This document shows positions 11,780 through 23,040 of a stretch of DNA of 64,000 nt, piece after piece (position 1 is the stretch's first letter; each line of letters starts with the position of its first letter). The position numbers and the translations under genes are program-made. The DNA comes from Paralithodes platypus (taxonomy: Eukaryota; Arthropoda; Malacostraca; Decapoda; Lithodidae): contig CM064560.1 in assembly GCA_032716605.1 (NCBI GenBank), forward strand, positions 18,916,762 to 18,980,761, read 5' to 3'. The notes beneath the pieces are model-generated. The model did not search any database. It had not been told where the DNA came from and was given only the letters and a program-made list of their open reading frames with translations.

Positions 11780-12069
11780 GTTCCTCGTCGTGATCTATAG
11801 ACTATACCATGTACAGTTGTTCCTCGTCGTGATCTATAGACTATACCACGTACAGTTGTTCCTCGTCGTGATCTGTAGACTATACCATGTACAGTTGTTC
11901 CTCGTCGTTATCTGTAGACTATACCATGTACAGTTGTTCCTCGTCGTTATCTATAGACTATACCATGTACAGTTGTTCCTCGTCGTTATCTGTAGACTAT
12001 ACCATGTACAGTTGTTCCTCGTCGTTATCTATAGACTATACCATGTACAGTTGTTCCTCGGCGTGATCT
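11760..12069. repeat. 39-bp minisatellite, 8 copies, starting in the family C terminus
   Basis: Unit agactataccatgtacagtt then gttcctcgtcgtgatctat. The first copy is the outer end of the MITE right arm, so the array seems to have grown from the MITE edge. As 39 is a multiple of three, a plus-strand frame stays open (periodic RLYHVQLFLVVIY); not a gene. Confidence 0.93.
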
Positions 12070-12118
12070 TGTGTGTGAAAGAAAAATGAGTGTGACTGAA
12101 ATGCGAGTGTGATTTCTT

Positions 12119-12491
12119 TTAAGGGGAGATGGTTCACTTTTTGGGCGAATTTTGCATGTATTCGTTATTTTTCTAGTTTCCTCCCTAGACCTCCATCAAA
12201 AAAAACAAAAAAAACATCCATTAGATCCCCCTTCTAGATTAATTTGTACATTTTTCGGTAAAAACATTTCCCGGCCGAAGGCCGGTTCTTCCAACATTAC
12301 AGGCTTACTATCGTTCGCCAGGGAAAACATCGACATCTAAATAGCACAAAAGGTCTAAATATTGACGAAGAAATGGGGCGAAAGGTCTTAAAATCGACTA
12401 ACTAATGGAGAAAATATCTTAACATCTGAAAACTAATGGGGCTAAACATGAGGGAGAAAGTGGTCCAGAAAACCGGCCCATTCCCCCTTAA
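12119..12491 (+). mobile_element. Family B TTAA MITE
   Basis: Runs from TTAAGGGGAG to CCCCCTTAA. Inside, in order: tagtttcctccctagacctc; the hairpins acattttt-cggt-aaaaac and ccggccgaaggccgg; a block like ggcttactatcgttcgccag; then about four repeats of a 30-35 bp motif built on ggggcgaaaggtcttaaaat; then gtccagaaaaccgg. At least eight other copies or pieces occur in the window. Confidence 0.85.
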
Positions 12492-12745
12492 TAATGATTT
12501 AATTAGTCAGATGAGTTAACCACTGCATAAGAAACTACACTCGTAATTCAATCATGCGCATTATATTTCCATGTATAAGATCACGGAGACAAACAGAGGC
12601 AAAAGTACAATAAATCAAGAACAGGAGTAGTTGGAAAAAAAAAAAATTGGTTATGTATATCAGTCTAGGGATCTAATTGGCAACCTTGTGTGTTGAGAAT
12701 TATATAGCGAGTGTGGGATGGTATGTCAGGCTTAGAGTGGCATTC

Positions 12746-12875
12746 TTAAGGGGGGTGACTTGATTTTTTCTCTTTCTTGGGTGTATCCATTCGGCCCCAT
12801 TAAGCCTACTGTTTTAAGACATTTATCCCCATCCAGGTGTTGATGTTTCCCTGGTGAGCGATAGCGAGCCAGCAT
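12746..12875 (+). mobile_element. Family A MITE, left arm only
   Basis: Starts TTAAGGGGGGTGACTTG and follows the family A left arm up to gcgagccagcat, where it gives way to the family E end. Confidence 0.7.
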
Positions 12876-13294
12876 TCTGTACAGTGGTGCTAATAAGTCA
12901 TGTCTCAGCTGTCTTTACGTTTGGCTAGCTCTGTGCTGTATTAATGTCTGTCAGATGTTGAATAGGGTGGGTAAGTGTAGGAACATGTTTGTATATCTCA
13001 CTCAAAAAGAAGAAATCGTGTGTAAATATTGCTGATACCAATTATTGATCAAAACATAATTGGTGCCGAGACATGACTTATTAGGCCAACTGTACCGGCG
13101 ACGTCTCTTTGATTTTATTCTTACTATCATTAGACGATTTTATTCAGTTAAACAAGGGCCTCCAGCATCTAACAGGCTTCGAACTAACTCACTTAACCCT
13201 TTTTACTACCACAGATCCTTCTTAAGCTGCACAAAACCACCTAAATACAGCTACAATGTAATTAGAAAGACGTCGCCGGTACAGAAGGGGTCAA
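12876..13294. mobile_element. Family E TTAA MITE split by a family D MITE
   Basis: Right part 13093-13294 starts taccggcgacgtc and ends gacgtcgccggtacagaagg gg then tcaa. The family E start should read cccttctgtaccgg; here ttctg lies at 12875-12879, then TA and the family D insert, then TAccgg, so the D element landed on the TA inside the E terminus. The E interior (attagacgattttattcag) matches 13485-13663. Confidence 0.65.
12882..13092. mobile_element. Family D mariner-like MITE, copy 1
   Basis: 211 bp flanked by TA on both sides (12880-12881, 13093-13094). Inverted ends: cagtggtgctaataagtcat at left, its inverse atgacttattaggccaactg at right. No open frame. Copy 2 at 38802-39015 has the same core (tgttgaatagggtgggt, attgctgataccaattattg). 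Confidence 0.85.
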
Positions 13295-13448
13295 ACCAAT
13301 CTTTATAGTCATAGCGCCTGGTACCGAACGAATCGTGTGGGAGTGAGCGTTGTTTATAGAGAGTATAACACCCGATCAGCACTCCTATTTTCAAAGATAA
13401 TGTAATTTTTCAAGTTATTTCGTCCATTACGGGGGTGGAGGTGGGGGT

Positions 13449-13480
<32 letters not shown>
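13449..13480. repeat. G homopolymer tract
   Basis: An uninterrupted run of about 28 G bases preceded by gggggtggggg. Strong potential for G-quadruplexes; also a likely site of assembly length error. Confidence 0.85.
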
Positions 13481-13481
<1 letters not shown>

Positions 13482-13484
13482 GGG

Positions 13485-13942
13485 AATAATTATGTACCGG
13501 TGACCTCTTTTTAATTTCTTGTGGCTACTATTAGACGATTTTTATTAAGATTAGGAAGGACTTCTGGCAATACTAAGGCTTCAAACTATCTCAACCAACC
13601 CTTTTAACTAAGGCAAATCCTTCCTAAGCTGCATAATATCGTCTAAATATAGCTAGCATAAAATATAACACGTCGCTGGTACTCAAAGGGTTAATATAAC
13701 ACGTCGCTGGTACTCAAAGGGTTAATATAACACGTCGCTGGTACTCAAAGGGTTAATATAACACGTCGCTGGTACTCAAAGGGTTAATATAACACGTCGC
13801 TGGTACTCAAAGGGTTAATATAACACGTCGCTGGTACTCAAAGGGTTAATATAACACGTCGCTGGTACTCAAAGGGTTAATATAACACGTCGCTGGTACT
13901 CAAAGGGTTAATATAACACGTCGCTGGTACTCAAAGGGTTAA
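13485..13942. mobile_element. Family E MITE with amplified right end
   Basis: Left end tatgtaccggtgacctcttt, interior attagacgatttttattaag and atcgtctaaatatagctagc, right end cgtcgctggtactcaaaggg then ttaa. The last 31 bp is repeated nine times (13664-13942). Confidence 0.75.
13664..13942. repeat. 31-bp minisatellite, 9 copies, from a MITE terminus
   Basis: Nine perfect units of tataacacgtcgctggtact caaagggttaa (279 bp). The unit equals the last 31 bp of the surrounding family E MITE including its TTAA. Confidence 0.95.
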
Positions 13943-14012
13943 TCAAGATAATAACATACTATTTTTACACCGACGGAACAATTAATCCTTCAGAAATTAA
14001 ATTTCTCGAAAC

Positions 14013-14380
14013 TTAAGGGGAGGTATTTAGTTTCTTCCCTAGAACTCCATCAAGCTTAAAATTACACCCCCTAGATCCCCTTTCAAGATAAATATGTACA
14101 TTTTTCGGTAGAAAAATGTCCCGGCCGAAGGCCGGTTCCTCTCAAATTACTGGCTCGCTATCGGTCGCCAAGAAAAATCAACACCTAAATGGCACGAAAG
14201 TTCTTAAAATTGACAGAAATGGGGCGAAAGTTCTTAAAATCGCCAAACTAAAGGGGGCGAAAGTTCTTAAAATCGCCAAACTAAAGGGGGCGAGCGTCTT
14301 AAAATCTATAAAGCAATGGGGCTAAACATGAGAAAGAAAGGGGTCCAGAAAAAATCCCTCAAGTAGAAATCTCCCCTTAA
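14013..14380 (+). mobile_element. Family B TTAA MITE
   Basis: TTAAGGGGAG to CTCCCCTTAA. Well kept: hairpins acatttttcggtagaaaaatgt (split here as stem-loop) and ccggccgaaggccgg, ggctcgctatcggtcgcc, and four copies of a motif like gggggcgaaagttcttaaaa. A short plus-strand frame with residues VLKIAKLKGAK merely mirrors that motif. Confidence 0.88.
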
Positions 14381-14558
14381 TGGACAATCTGGTCATCATA
14401 TTAAAGCTACATTTTTATAATTAACAATATAATCCGTTGCTAAATATTCATAATAGTTGATTAATCAAGGAGAAAAAGGAAATTGACCGTGAGTTAAATA
14501 CAAACAGATTATTTTGATTTGTGTTCATTTAAGAAAAAGAGTTTAGTTACACCTTGAT

Positions 14559-16576
14559 TTAATCCCTTATGTAGCGGCGACTTCTTATTAATTATATTCT
14601 AGGTATATTTATACTATTTATACTTCTTATTAATTATATTCTAGCTATATTTATACTATTTACACTTCTTATTAATTATATTCTAGCTATATTTATACTA
14701 TTTATACTTCTTATTAATTATATTCTAGGTATATTTATACTATTTATACTTCTTATTAATTATATTCTAGCTATATTTATACTATTTATACTTCTTATTA
14801 ATTATATTCTAGCTATATTTATACTATTTATACTTCTTATTAATTATATTCTAGCTATATTTATACTTCTTATTAATTATATTCTAGGTATATTTATACT
14901 ATTTATACTTCTTATTAATTATATTTATACTATTTATACTTCTTATTAATTATATTTATACTATTTATACTTCTTATTAATTATATTTATACTATTATAT
15001 ATACTATTTATACTTCTTATTATTATATTTATACTATTTATACTTCTTATTAATTATATTTATACTATTTATACTTCTTATTAATTATATTTATACTATT
15101 TATACTTCTTATTAATTATATTTATACTATTTATACTTCTTATTAATTATATTTATACTATTTATACTTCTTATTAATTATATTTTACATTTATACTTCT
15201 TATTAATTATATTTACTATTTATACTTCTTATAATTATATTTATACTATTATACTCTTATTATTTATTTTATACTATTTATACTTCTTATTATTATTCTT
15301 ATAATTATATTATACTATTATACTTCTATTTATACTTCTTATTAATTATATTTATACTATTATACTTCTTATTAATTAATTTATACTATTATACTTCTTA
15401 TAATTATTTATACTATTTATACTTCTTATTAATTATATTTATCCCATTTACTTATTAATTATATTTATCCCATTTACTTATTAATTATATTTAGCTATAT
15501 TTATACTATTTATACTATTTATACTATTTATACTATTTATACTATTCTTCCTATATTTATACTATTTATACTTCTTATTAATTATATTTATACTATTTAT
15601 ACTTCTTATTAATTATATTTATACTATTTATACTTCTTATTAATTATATTTATACTATTATATTTTATTATTATTTATACTATTAACTTTTTATTAATTA
15701 TATTTATACTATTTATACTTCTTATTAATTATATTCTAGCTATATTTATACTATTTATACTTCTTATTAATTATATTTATACTATTTATACTTCTTATTA
15801 ATTATATTTATACTATTTATACTTCTTATTAATTATTTATACTATTTATACTTCTTATTAATTATTATACTATTTATACTTCTATATTATACTTTTATAC
15901 TTCTTATTAATATATTTATACTATTTATACTTCTTATTAATTATATTTATACTATTATACTTCTTAATTATATTTATACTATTTATACTTCTTATTAATT
16001 ATTAATATTTATATTCTTCTTAATTATAAATATACTATTTATACTTCTTATTAATTATATTTATACTATTTATACTTCTTATTAATTATATTTATACTAT
16101 TTATACTTCTTATTAATTATATATACTATTTATACTTATTATTATATTTATACTATTTATACTTCTTATTAATTATATTATACTATTATACTTCTTATTA
16201 ATTATATTTATACTATTTATACTTCTTATTAATTATATTTATACTATTTATACTTCTTATTAATTATATTTATACTATTTATACTTCTTATTAATTATAT
16301 TCTAGCTATATTTATACTATTTATACTTCTTATTAATTATATTTATACTATTTATACTTCTTATTAATTATATTTATACTATTTATACTTCTTATTATAT
16401 TTATACTATTTATACTTCTTATTAATTATATTTATACTATTTATACTTCTTATTAATTATATTTATACTATTTATACTTCTTATTAATTATATTCTAGCT
16501 ATATTTATACTATTTTATGCTGTTTAAAAAGGAACTGTGGTATCAAAAAGGGTAAGTGATATATTTTGAAGCCTGT
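14559..16576. mobile_element. Family E MITE blown up by an internal AT-rich array
   Basis: Begins TTAAtcccttatgtagcggc gact, a decayed family E terminus. At 16516-16576 the sequence aaaaagggtaagtgatatat and gaagcctgttaatg matches the middle of the intact copy at 56513 (aaaaagggtcaagtgagat, gaagcctgttaattg). The 1.9 kb between is a tandem array seeded from the left part of the MITE (tattctagttatattta in the intact copy). The right half is cut off by a Jockey-like LINE end at 16577. Confidence 0.65.
14580..16515. repeat. AT-rich satellite, about 31-bp basic unit
   Basis: Basic unit tatactatttatacttctta ttaattatatt, with longer forms containing ctagctatatt. Many small deletions around 15200-15450, 15640-15700 and 15830-16030, suggesting slippage or sequencing error in nearly pure AT DNA. 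Roughly 60 units. Confidence 0.92.
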
Positions 16577-18555
16577 TAATGTTGTCTTTATATGTGAGTG
16601 AGGGAGACAAAGGACAGAACTGCCTGTAGCGAGTGCCTCCCACAGAGTTGAAAGAGTGACAGGGCCAAAATCAAGGGACGTTCGAGCCAAAATGCCTGGC
16701 CATACGTAGTTTGAAGCAATTTAAGTCATAGGAAGAGGGAAAGACTGATTCTGGGAGAGAGTTTCAGAGCTCAGCTGTTTAATATAAGAAAGACTGAGAG
16801 TAACGTTTCACTCTTGGGTTGGAAAGTTGCACAGAGTAGGGTTGGGATTGTGTTGCAAGGCGGGTACTACATACCCTACGTAGAGGAGGTGATAATTATA
16901 CACTAGGAGAGCTCTGAGGAGCACTGCCTATTGTAGTAGCGATAAAATGCGAGAGAGATGCAACATTGCGGCGGAGAGAGAGAGTATGCAGAACATTGGT
17001 GAGTAGACGGGAGTTAATGATACGAAAGGCCTTCTTTTCTGCTTTGTCTAGGAGTGCAGTCTGAGAGGATCCTCCCCACACATGTGAACAATATACTCAA
17101 TACAAAGACGCACTGTGCCCCTGTACAGAGCAAGAAGCTGTGCAGAGGTAAAGAACCCCTGGAGGCAGTTGAGCACACCCAGTTTCTGGGAGGCTGCCTT
17201 AGCAAGACTGGTAATATGGTCCTTCCAAGTGAGAGCAGAAGAAAAAGAGACACCAAGAATATTGAGAGAAGATGAAGGATTGATTTTTGTATTGTTGAAA
17301 TATATGGGATAGTCCTCTGGGAGTTCCGGACGGGTAGTAAGATGGAGAAATTGGGTCTTGGAAGTGTTAAAGGCAACAAGGTTTTCACTGCCCCAATTGG
17401 AAATAGTAGCTAGATTAGAAGATAAGTGTTGTATGGCTTCATAACGTTTGTTTTTGAGGGATTGCTGGCTTGGGCGTTCTGGAAAACTAATTGAGTAGTG
17501 TAAGGTAGAGTCCTCTGCGTATGAACGGATGGGACTGGAGGTACAGTTGAGATCATTTATGAAAATTAGAAAGAGAATGGGAGATAGGACAGAGCCATAA
17601 GAAACACCGGAGTTGATAGGATGAGGAAGTGAGTGATGGCCATCCACAACCGCAGCTATGGAACGGCCGGAAAGGAAATTAGAGACAAAGGCACAGATGG
17701 AGGGATAGGAACTGAAGGAGGATAGTTTAGAAATTAAAGATTTGTGCCAGACTCTATCTAAGGCCTTCGATATGTCTAGTGCAATAGAAAAGGTCTCACC
17801 GAATTCCCGAAAGGAGGATGACCGAGAGTTAGTAAGATGTGAAAGAAGATCACCAGTAGAGTGACCCTAAAGGAAGCCATACTGGTGGTCTGAGAGTAGA
17901 TTATGAGAAGAGAATTGCTTAAAAAATTTGGAAGCAAGAATAGTTTCTAAAACTTTAGAGATACAAGAGATGAGAGCAATTGGACGATAGTTGGAGGGGT
18001 GAGAGCGGTCACCCTTCTTCGGGACAGGTTGAATGAGAGCAAACTTCCAGCAAGAAGAGAAGACGTTAGAGGAGAGACAGAGACGAAAGAGTTTGCCTAG
18101 GCAGGGAGTGAGCACGGAAGCAAAGTTTTTGAGTACAACTGGAAGAACACCATCCGGATCGTACGCCTTCTTATTATTAAGCCCAGAGAGGGTAGAAAAT
18201 ACATCTTTAGAAGAGATTAGGATATTATGCATAAGTAGGAGAGAGGGGGATGGAGAGGGAGGAATAGCACCGGAATCATCCAAGGTGGAGTTTCTAGCAA
18301 AAGTTTGAGTGAAGAGTTCAGCTTTGTCAGAGGAAGAAGTGATGGTTGTGCCATCAGAGTGGAAAAGGGGATGGAAAGACGAGGAAGACAAATTGTTGGA
18401 GAGGTTTTTGGCTAGATGCCAGAAGGCTTGGGAAGAGCTAGAGTTGGATAGTTCAATGCATTTATTATTGATGAAAGAGTGCTTGGCAAGTCGAAGAACA
18501 GTTTTGGCTTGATTCCAGGCAGAAACATAGGAAGAATGAAATTCTTGAGTTTTAA
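16577..18555 (-). pseudogene. Jockey-like LINE (J1), RT to 3' end
   Basis: Minus-strand ORF2. From the 5' side: AELFTQTFARNSTLDDSGAI and ALSGLNN-type block (18391-17867), PVPKKGDRSHPSNYRPIALI, LLSDHQYGFL; then after shifts SGVSYGSVLSPILFLIFIND and the catalytic box as YAEDSTLHYS (17647-17048; YADD changed to YAED); then KAASQKLGVLN and CIEYIVHMCG; then FRIINSRLLTNVLHTLSLRR (17081-16896). 3' untranslated region to about 16577. 5' truncated at about 18555. Stops at 17866 and elsewhere, the changed catalytic residue and frameshifts make it dead. Confidence 0.85.
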
Positions 18556-19330
18556 GGCAAGGTTTTTGAAATATTTCTCAATTTAAAGTGCTTAAGCATT
18601 TGTTGTCTTCCCATAATCTACTTTCAGATTGAAAGTATGGTTTCCTTAAGGGCTGCTCTCGTGGAGATTTTCTTTCTTATCTTACTTAACTCTTGGTCAT
18701 TCTCCTTTTGAAACTTCAGTGAGACCTTTGCTATTGCGCTAGACATATCGAATGCCTTTGATAGAGCCTGGTACAAATCTCTAATTTCCAAACTACCCTC
18801 CTTCGCATTCTATCCCTCCATCAGTATTTTTATCTCTAATTTCATCTCTGGCCATTCCATAGCTGCAGTTTGTATACGGCCATCACTCACTTCCTCAACC
18901 TATCAACTCCGGTGTTACTCAGGATTCTGTAATGTCTCCAGATCTCTTTCAAATATTCATTAATGATCCTAGCAACTGTACCTCTGGTCCTATCTACTCA
19001 TTTGAAGATAACATTAATTCACACTATTCATCTAGTTTTCCACAACGACACAGCATACAATTACTCCAAAACTCGAGTGATGAGGCCATCGCACGTCTAA
19101 CTTCTGATCTATCAACTATTACTACTTGGGGTAGAAAATGTCTTGTTACTTTCAATGCTTTCAAAACTCGATTTCTCCATCTATCTCCCCGTCGTCACGA
19201 TCTTTCACATGACTATCCCTTATTCTTCAACAATACACAGATCAACCCATAACCTTCTCTCAGTGTTCTTGGTGTTCGTTTTTCTCCTGACCTTTCATAG
19301 AGAGATTATATTACCACTCTTGCTAAGACA
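18556..19330 (+). pseudogene. Jockey-like LINE (J1) piece, opposite orientation
   Basis: Plus-strand fragments in several frames: ETFAIALDISNAFDRAWYKS (18722-18780), SGHSIAAV, SPDLFQIFINDPSNCTSGPI (18932 onward), the catalytic box reduced to SFEDNINSHYSS, then LTSDLSTITTWGRKCLVTFN and PLFFNNTQINP (to 19252). It lies head to head with the minus-strand copy on its left. Confidence 0.78.
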
Positions 19331-19555
19331 GCTTCCCAGAACTAACTATTACACAAATTCAAAAAAATCTATTTTGATTAACCGTAGCATTCACCAACCG
19401 AATGTTCATGTGAAATTTGATGAAAATCCGTCCAACGGTCTAGGAGTTTCGGGACAGACGGACAAGACGACGACAACGACAGAAATTTTTACCGGTGGTA
19501 CCCCACTATACGGGGGTGGGGGGGCGATACCAGTCTGCTTACGCAGAGGAAACGA
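19331..19555 (+). repeat. Dispersed repeat X, copy 1
   Basis: Contains aactattacacaaattcaaa, aaaatccgtccaacggtcta, gagtttcgggacagacgga and ggtggtaccccactatacgg, ending tctgcttacgcagag. The same string of blocks occurs at 20440-20652. No coding capacity recognised; perhaps a MITE or the 3' end of a LINE family. Confidence 0.65.
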
Positions 19556-19829
19556 AACACACATGTTACAACATACATTAGTTTTTCAAGTACAGTGTGG
19601 TAACGAGCGAACGAGTAAATATGATGGAGAACAACACATTAACGTTTACTAAAAGAGGCTAGAGCCCCTAGACCGTTATGTAGAGGACACTGCAGTAACA
19701 TAGAAAAAACAATAACCATGCTCATAGGTATCGTAGATTTATCTTTCTATTTCTCTATTTACTATAAATTAGACGTGCCGTTTTTCCCAAAATCAAAACG
19801 GCATACCCAACTCTGCGATGGGTCACTAT

Positions 19830-20240
19830 CACCATTAATCAGCACTACTACTATTATAATCATCACTTCTAATCTCACCATCATCACTACTACTGTCATC
19901 ATCACACCAGTTTTCACCATCATCACTACTACTCACCATCATTACTAATACTGTCACCATCGTCATTACCATCATCACTACTGACATCATTATCAATTAA
20001 AATATCACCATCATCATCAACTCTGCGTAAGCAGACTATCCTCACTACCATAACCATCATCATCACTACTGGCAATATCATAACTGTTACCATACTCACC
20101 ACAACTATCACTACTATACTAAGACACAATATCGTCACCACTACAGATCATCACCACCATGACAAATACTATAACAATCACCAACACCATCACTACTAGT
20201 ACCTTAATCACCATTATCATCACTTCTGTGATGTGTGGCG
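19830..20240. repeat. Imperfect (ATC/ACT)n trinucleotide tract
   Basis: Roughly 400 bp of catcat, actact and similar triplets with interruptions; actctgcgtaagcagact at 20022 links it to the dispersed repeat X ends on either side. Confidence 0.8.
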
Positions 20241-20439
20241 TCCTGTAATGTGCGTGCCCCCCACACACAGAAAACCATCACAATATTGCTGACACATAAG
20301 AAAGTGTGTTCCCCTGCAGGGCACACACACAAACATACATAAACAGTGATTACAATACTATGCCTGTCCTGGGGAGGGGGTGATTGTTGGACTGTTGGGG
20401 GTGGGGGGGGGGGGGTCCGGGGGTGGAACCATATGTTTG

Positions 20440-20652
20440 ACCTAAAACAATAACTATTGCACAAATTCAAAACATCTTTTTTGACTGACTGTCGCATTCA
20501 CCCATCGAATGTTCGTGTGAAGTTTGGTTAAAATCCGTCCAACGGTCTAGGAGGAGTTTCGGGACAGACGGATGACGACGAGACATTTTTTCCGGTGGTA
20601 CCCCCCTATACGGGGGTGGGGGCGATACCACTCTGCTTACGCAGAGTTGATT
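20440..20652 (+). repeat. Dispersed repeat X, copy 2
   Basis: Second copy of the blocks listed for 19331. Ends in cactctgcttacgcagagtt, a near-perfect palindrome. Confidence 0.65.
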
Positions 20653-20770
20653 ATTCAGTAAATATTTTCTCGCTCTGCTAGGATTATTTTTTCTAACTAT
20701 GCTTCATGCCGACCCATAAGTCGGAAGGAGTGGTGGGTGGGGAGAGACCTTGTAAGTCAAGGAAATGGGT

Positions 20771-20960
20771 GCAAGAATTGCTCACAAGGTGATACAAGCA
20801 TGAAACTTCCCGGAAATGTTCACAAGGACCTACTTTACAATTTCAGAGCAGGAGCCACCGAGATTTCTGTATTGCATAGCAACGGTTGCTAGGCAAAGCA
20901 TTTTCCTTAGCAACCGGCAGCAACGATGCAGTTTCTGAACTACTATGAAGTGTTATGACT
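20771..20960 (+). repeat. Left inverted repeat of the Academ-like element
   Basis: Blocks caagaattgctcacaaggtg, atttcagagcaggagccacc, ccttagcaaccggcagcaac and gatgcagtttctg recur inverted near 25741-25563, at roughly 85 percent identity by eye with small indels. Confidence 0.85.
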
Positions 20961-21116
20961 TTGTACTTTTATTTATTTTCCTATATTCACTCCTAAAATG
21001 GTTCAAAAGATGTATAAAAGCATATATATCTATATAATAGAGTGAATGTCAGCACACAACCAGGGCACACTGGTGACATCACTGCTGTGTAACTCAGCAT
21101 GGGGTTCAGTGCCAGC

Positions 21117-21164
21117 TGATCTAGATATACTAGTACTTTAATAAGTACTTGTATATCTAGATCA
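21117..21164. repeat. 22-bp-arm perfect-type hairpin
   Basis: tgatctagatatactagtac then tt, loop taat, then aagtacttgtatatctagat then ca. The arms pair at 21 of 22 positions. It sits between the left terminal repeat and the first coding part of the transposon. Confidence 0.85.
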
Positions 21165-21589
21165 GTGTCCCAAATGCTATCTAACAGCCCCAAATCTACT
21201 AGCTACTGAACTGTAGTTTGTAGTTGGTAGATGTAGTTAGATAGCCGCGCCTGAATTGACAGGATGTGCCAGCGCGGGAGAGCCCAGCCAAGGGTAACGG
21301 GGCTTAAGAATTACCCGGAAGGTGTACAGATCGCACGGGACTTAAATGGCACTGGATGAACGATCGGGCTAGGTGTAGGGAAACTGAACCTAGTTGTATC
21401 CCATAAAGGAATGTGTGCAACAGATGTATTTGATAAAGGTGGTAAAAGGATAAACCCTCGGCCTTAATCATATTTTGTTTCCAGTTTCAGCAAGTTTGAT
21501 ATATTTGATCTGCGCACAGTGATAGTCAAGACGTACTGAATATTCACAGAAATTGCCAGTGCCTCATCTTCATCTGTTCAAGCAACTGA

Positions 21590-22219
21590 TTGGACTATCT
21601 GTGTTTTTGTCAACTGGACACCAAAGAGTCTCTCATATCACCAACTGACAGAGGCTATGAAACCATAGTAGACAACATCACACAGTTTAGTAACCTTGAC
21701 TCAATGCCAATCAAAATCAATCTGGCACGACTTGACCATGGGAATGGTATTCAATTAACATTGAAAGAACAGAATGCAAAGTGGCACAAATCTTGTTATC
21801 AGAAGTTTTCACATACCAAACTGGAACGAGCAAAACGAAAGCACAAGTCTGAGGAAGATGGGACTGCTTCAAAACGAATTTTCACACGTAGCACTAGCAG
21901 TGGTGGTGATACTGCCTCAAGTGGAACAGTTGGCAGCAATTGTCCCAAATGCTTCTTTTGTTCCCAGCAGCAAACTACGTACTGGTGACTTTGATTTGTA
22001 TGTGGATACATTGAAGAAATTGACACCTTGGTTCTTCAGTCTCAACCACACCCACTACGCACGTTGGATGTCTGTACATGTGCGTGACATGAGCAGTCTA
22101 TCTAACACTCATCCAGATGTTGCCAAAGAATTTCAGCAAGGCAAGTTTGTTGTGGCAAAATCCCAGAGAAAATTCTCCCTCATTGCTGTCGATCACTGCC
22201 ATGAACAAAACAATGGCCC

Positions 22220-22253
<34 letters not shown>

Positions 22254-23040
22254 AACAATGGAGTAATGAAGGATGAAGGCGGAATCATCGGGCTTACCCA
22301 GGATGCAAACTCCCTCTTGAGATGGGCAGTGACAGGACCAGAACTTGTCAGAGTAATTTCTGAGTTTGAAGCGACCATGGTAGGGAAACAACAAAGTTCT
22401 GGGCAAAGAAACCATCATGAACAAACCCAGTCAACCCAGAAGTTGTTTGCTGGACAGGTTCAGGCGGTAGTTAGTGTAATGGAGGACATGGGGAGCCCAT
22501 TTGAGGAGGAAGGGCAGGACCTTCTCAGACTCCATACAAAGGACATCATGGATGAGCAGTCAGTCGAGTGTCTAACCACTCTCGCATCAAAGGGTCAGGA
22601 GCAGTATGCAACATTTGTGGAAGACCGGCTCAGAACAAATACTAAGCCAATCACAGCAACAATTACCAGGAACAAGGTGGTACTGTTCAATGTCCAAGGC
22701 AAACGATCAAACAAATCAGGGGACAAAGTCAGTCTCCTCAAAAGTGAATCTTCGCTGTTTGCAAGTCTGTATGTTGCATGTCAGACAAGGAAAGGTGACT
22801 TGAACAATTTCTTCAATCATGAAAACCTCCCATTTCTTCCATCTCTGTCTGCCTATGGGCAGCTACGTCCAGGGAAGAAGTCTGATCTCATAGAATGTCT
22901 TGAAAAGAAAGTAGGGTCATCAAATGATGTGACACCAGAGACTGAAGTGCGAATCATGGATGGTGCGGCACTTGTTCACTTTCTTAGACCTGAGGGCTGC
23001 AAGACATTTGGAGACTATGCTGCCAAGGTCTTTCTTCCAT
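21590..23040 (+). pseudogene. Nuclease-transposon protein, N-terminal and central part
   Basis: Two frames. The first (to about 21975) has CQLDTKESLISP, KWHKSCYQKF and KLERAKRKH, then a finger start CPKCFFC. The frame then jumps, apparently over an internal deletion, to RTGDFDLYVDTLKKLTPWFF, HYARWMSVHVRDM, FSLIAVDHCHEQNN, a run of 11 Gln from a CAA tract (22220-22253), GPELVRVISEFEA, MEDMGSPFEEEGQDLL, DTKDIM-like HTKDIMDEQ, KSDLIECLEKKV and GCKTFGDYAAKVFLPY, where the LINE cuts in at 23041. The family is one I know only as abundant repeat proteins in invertebrate and fish genomes; the function of this part is unknown. Confidence 0.7.
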
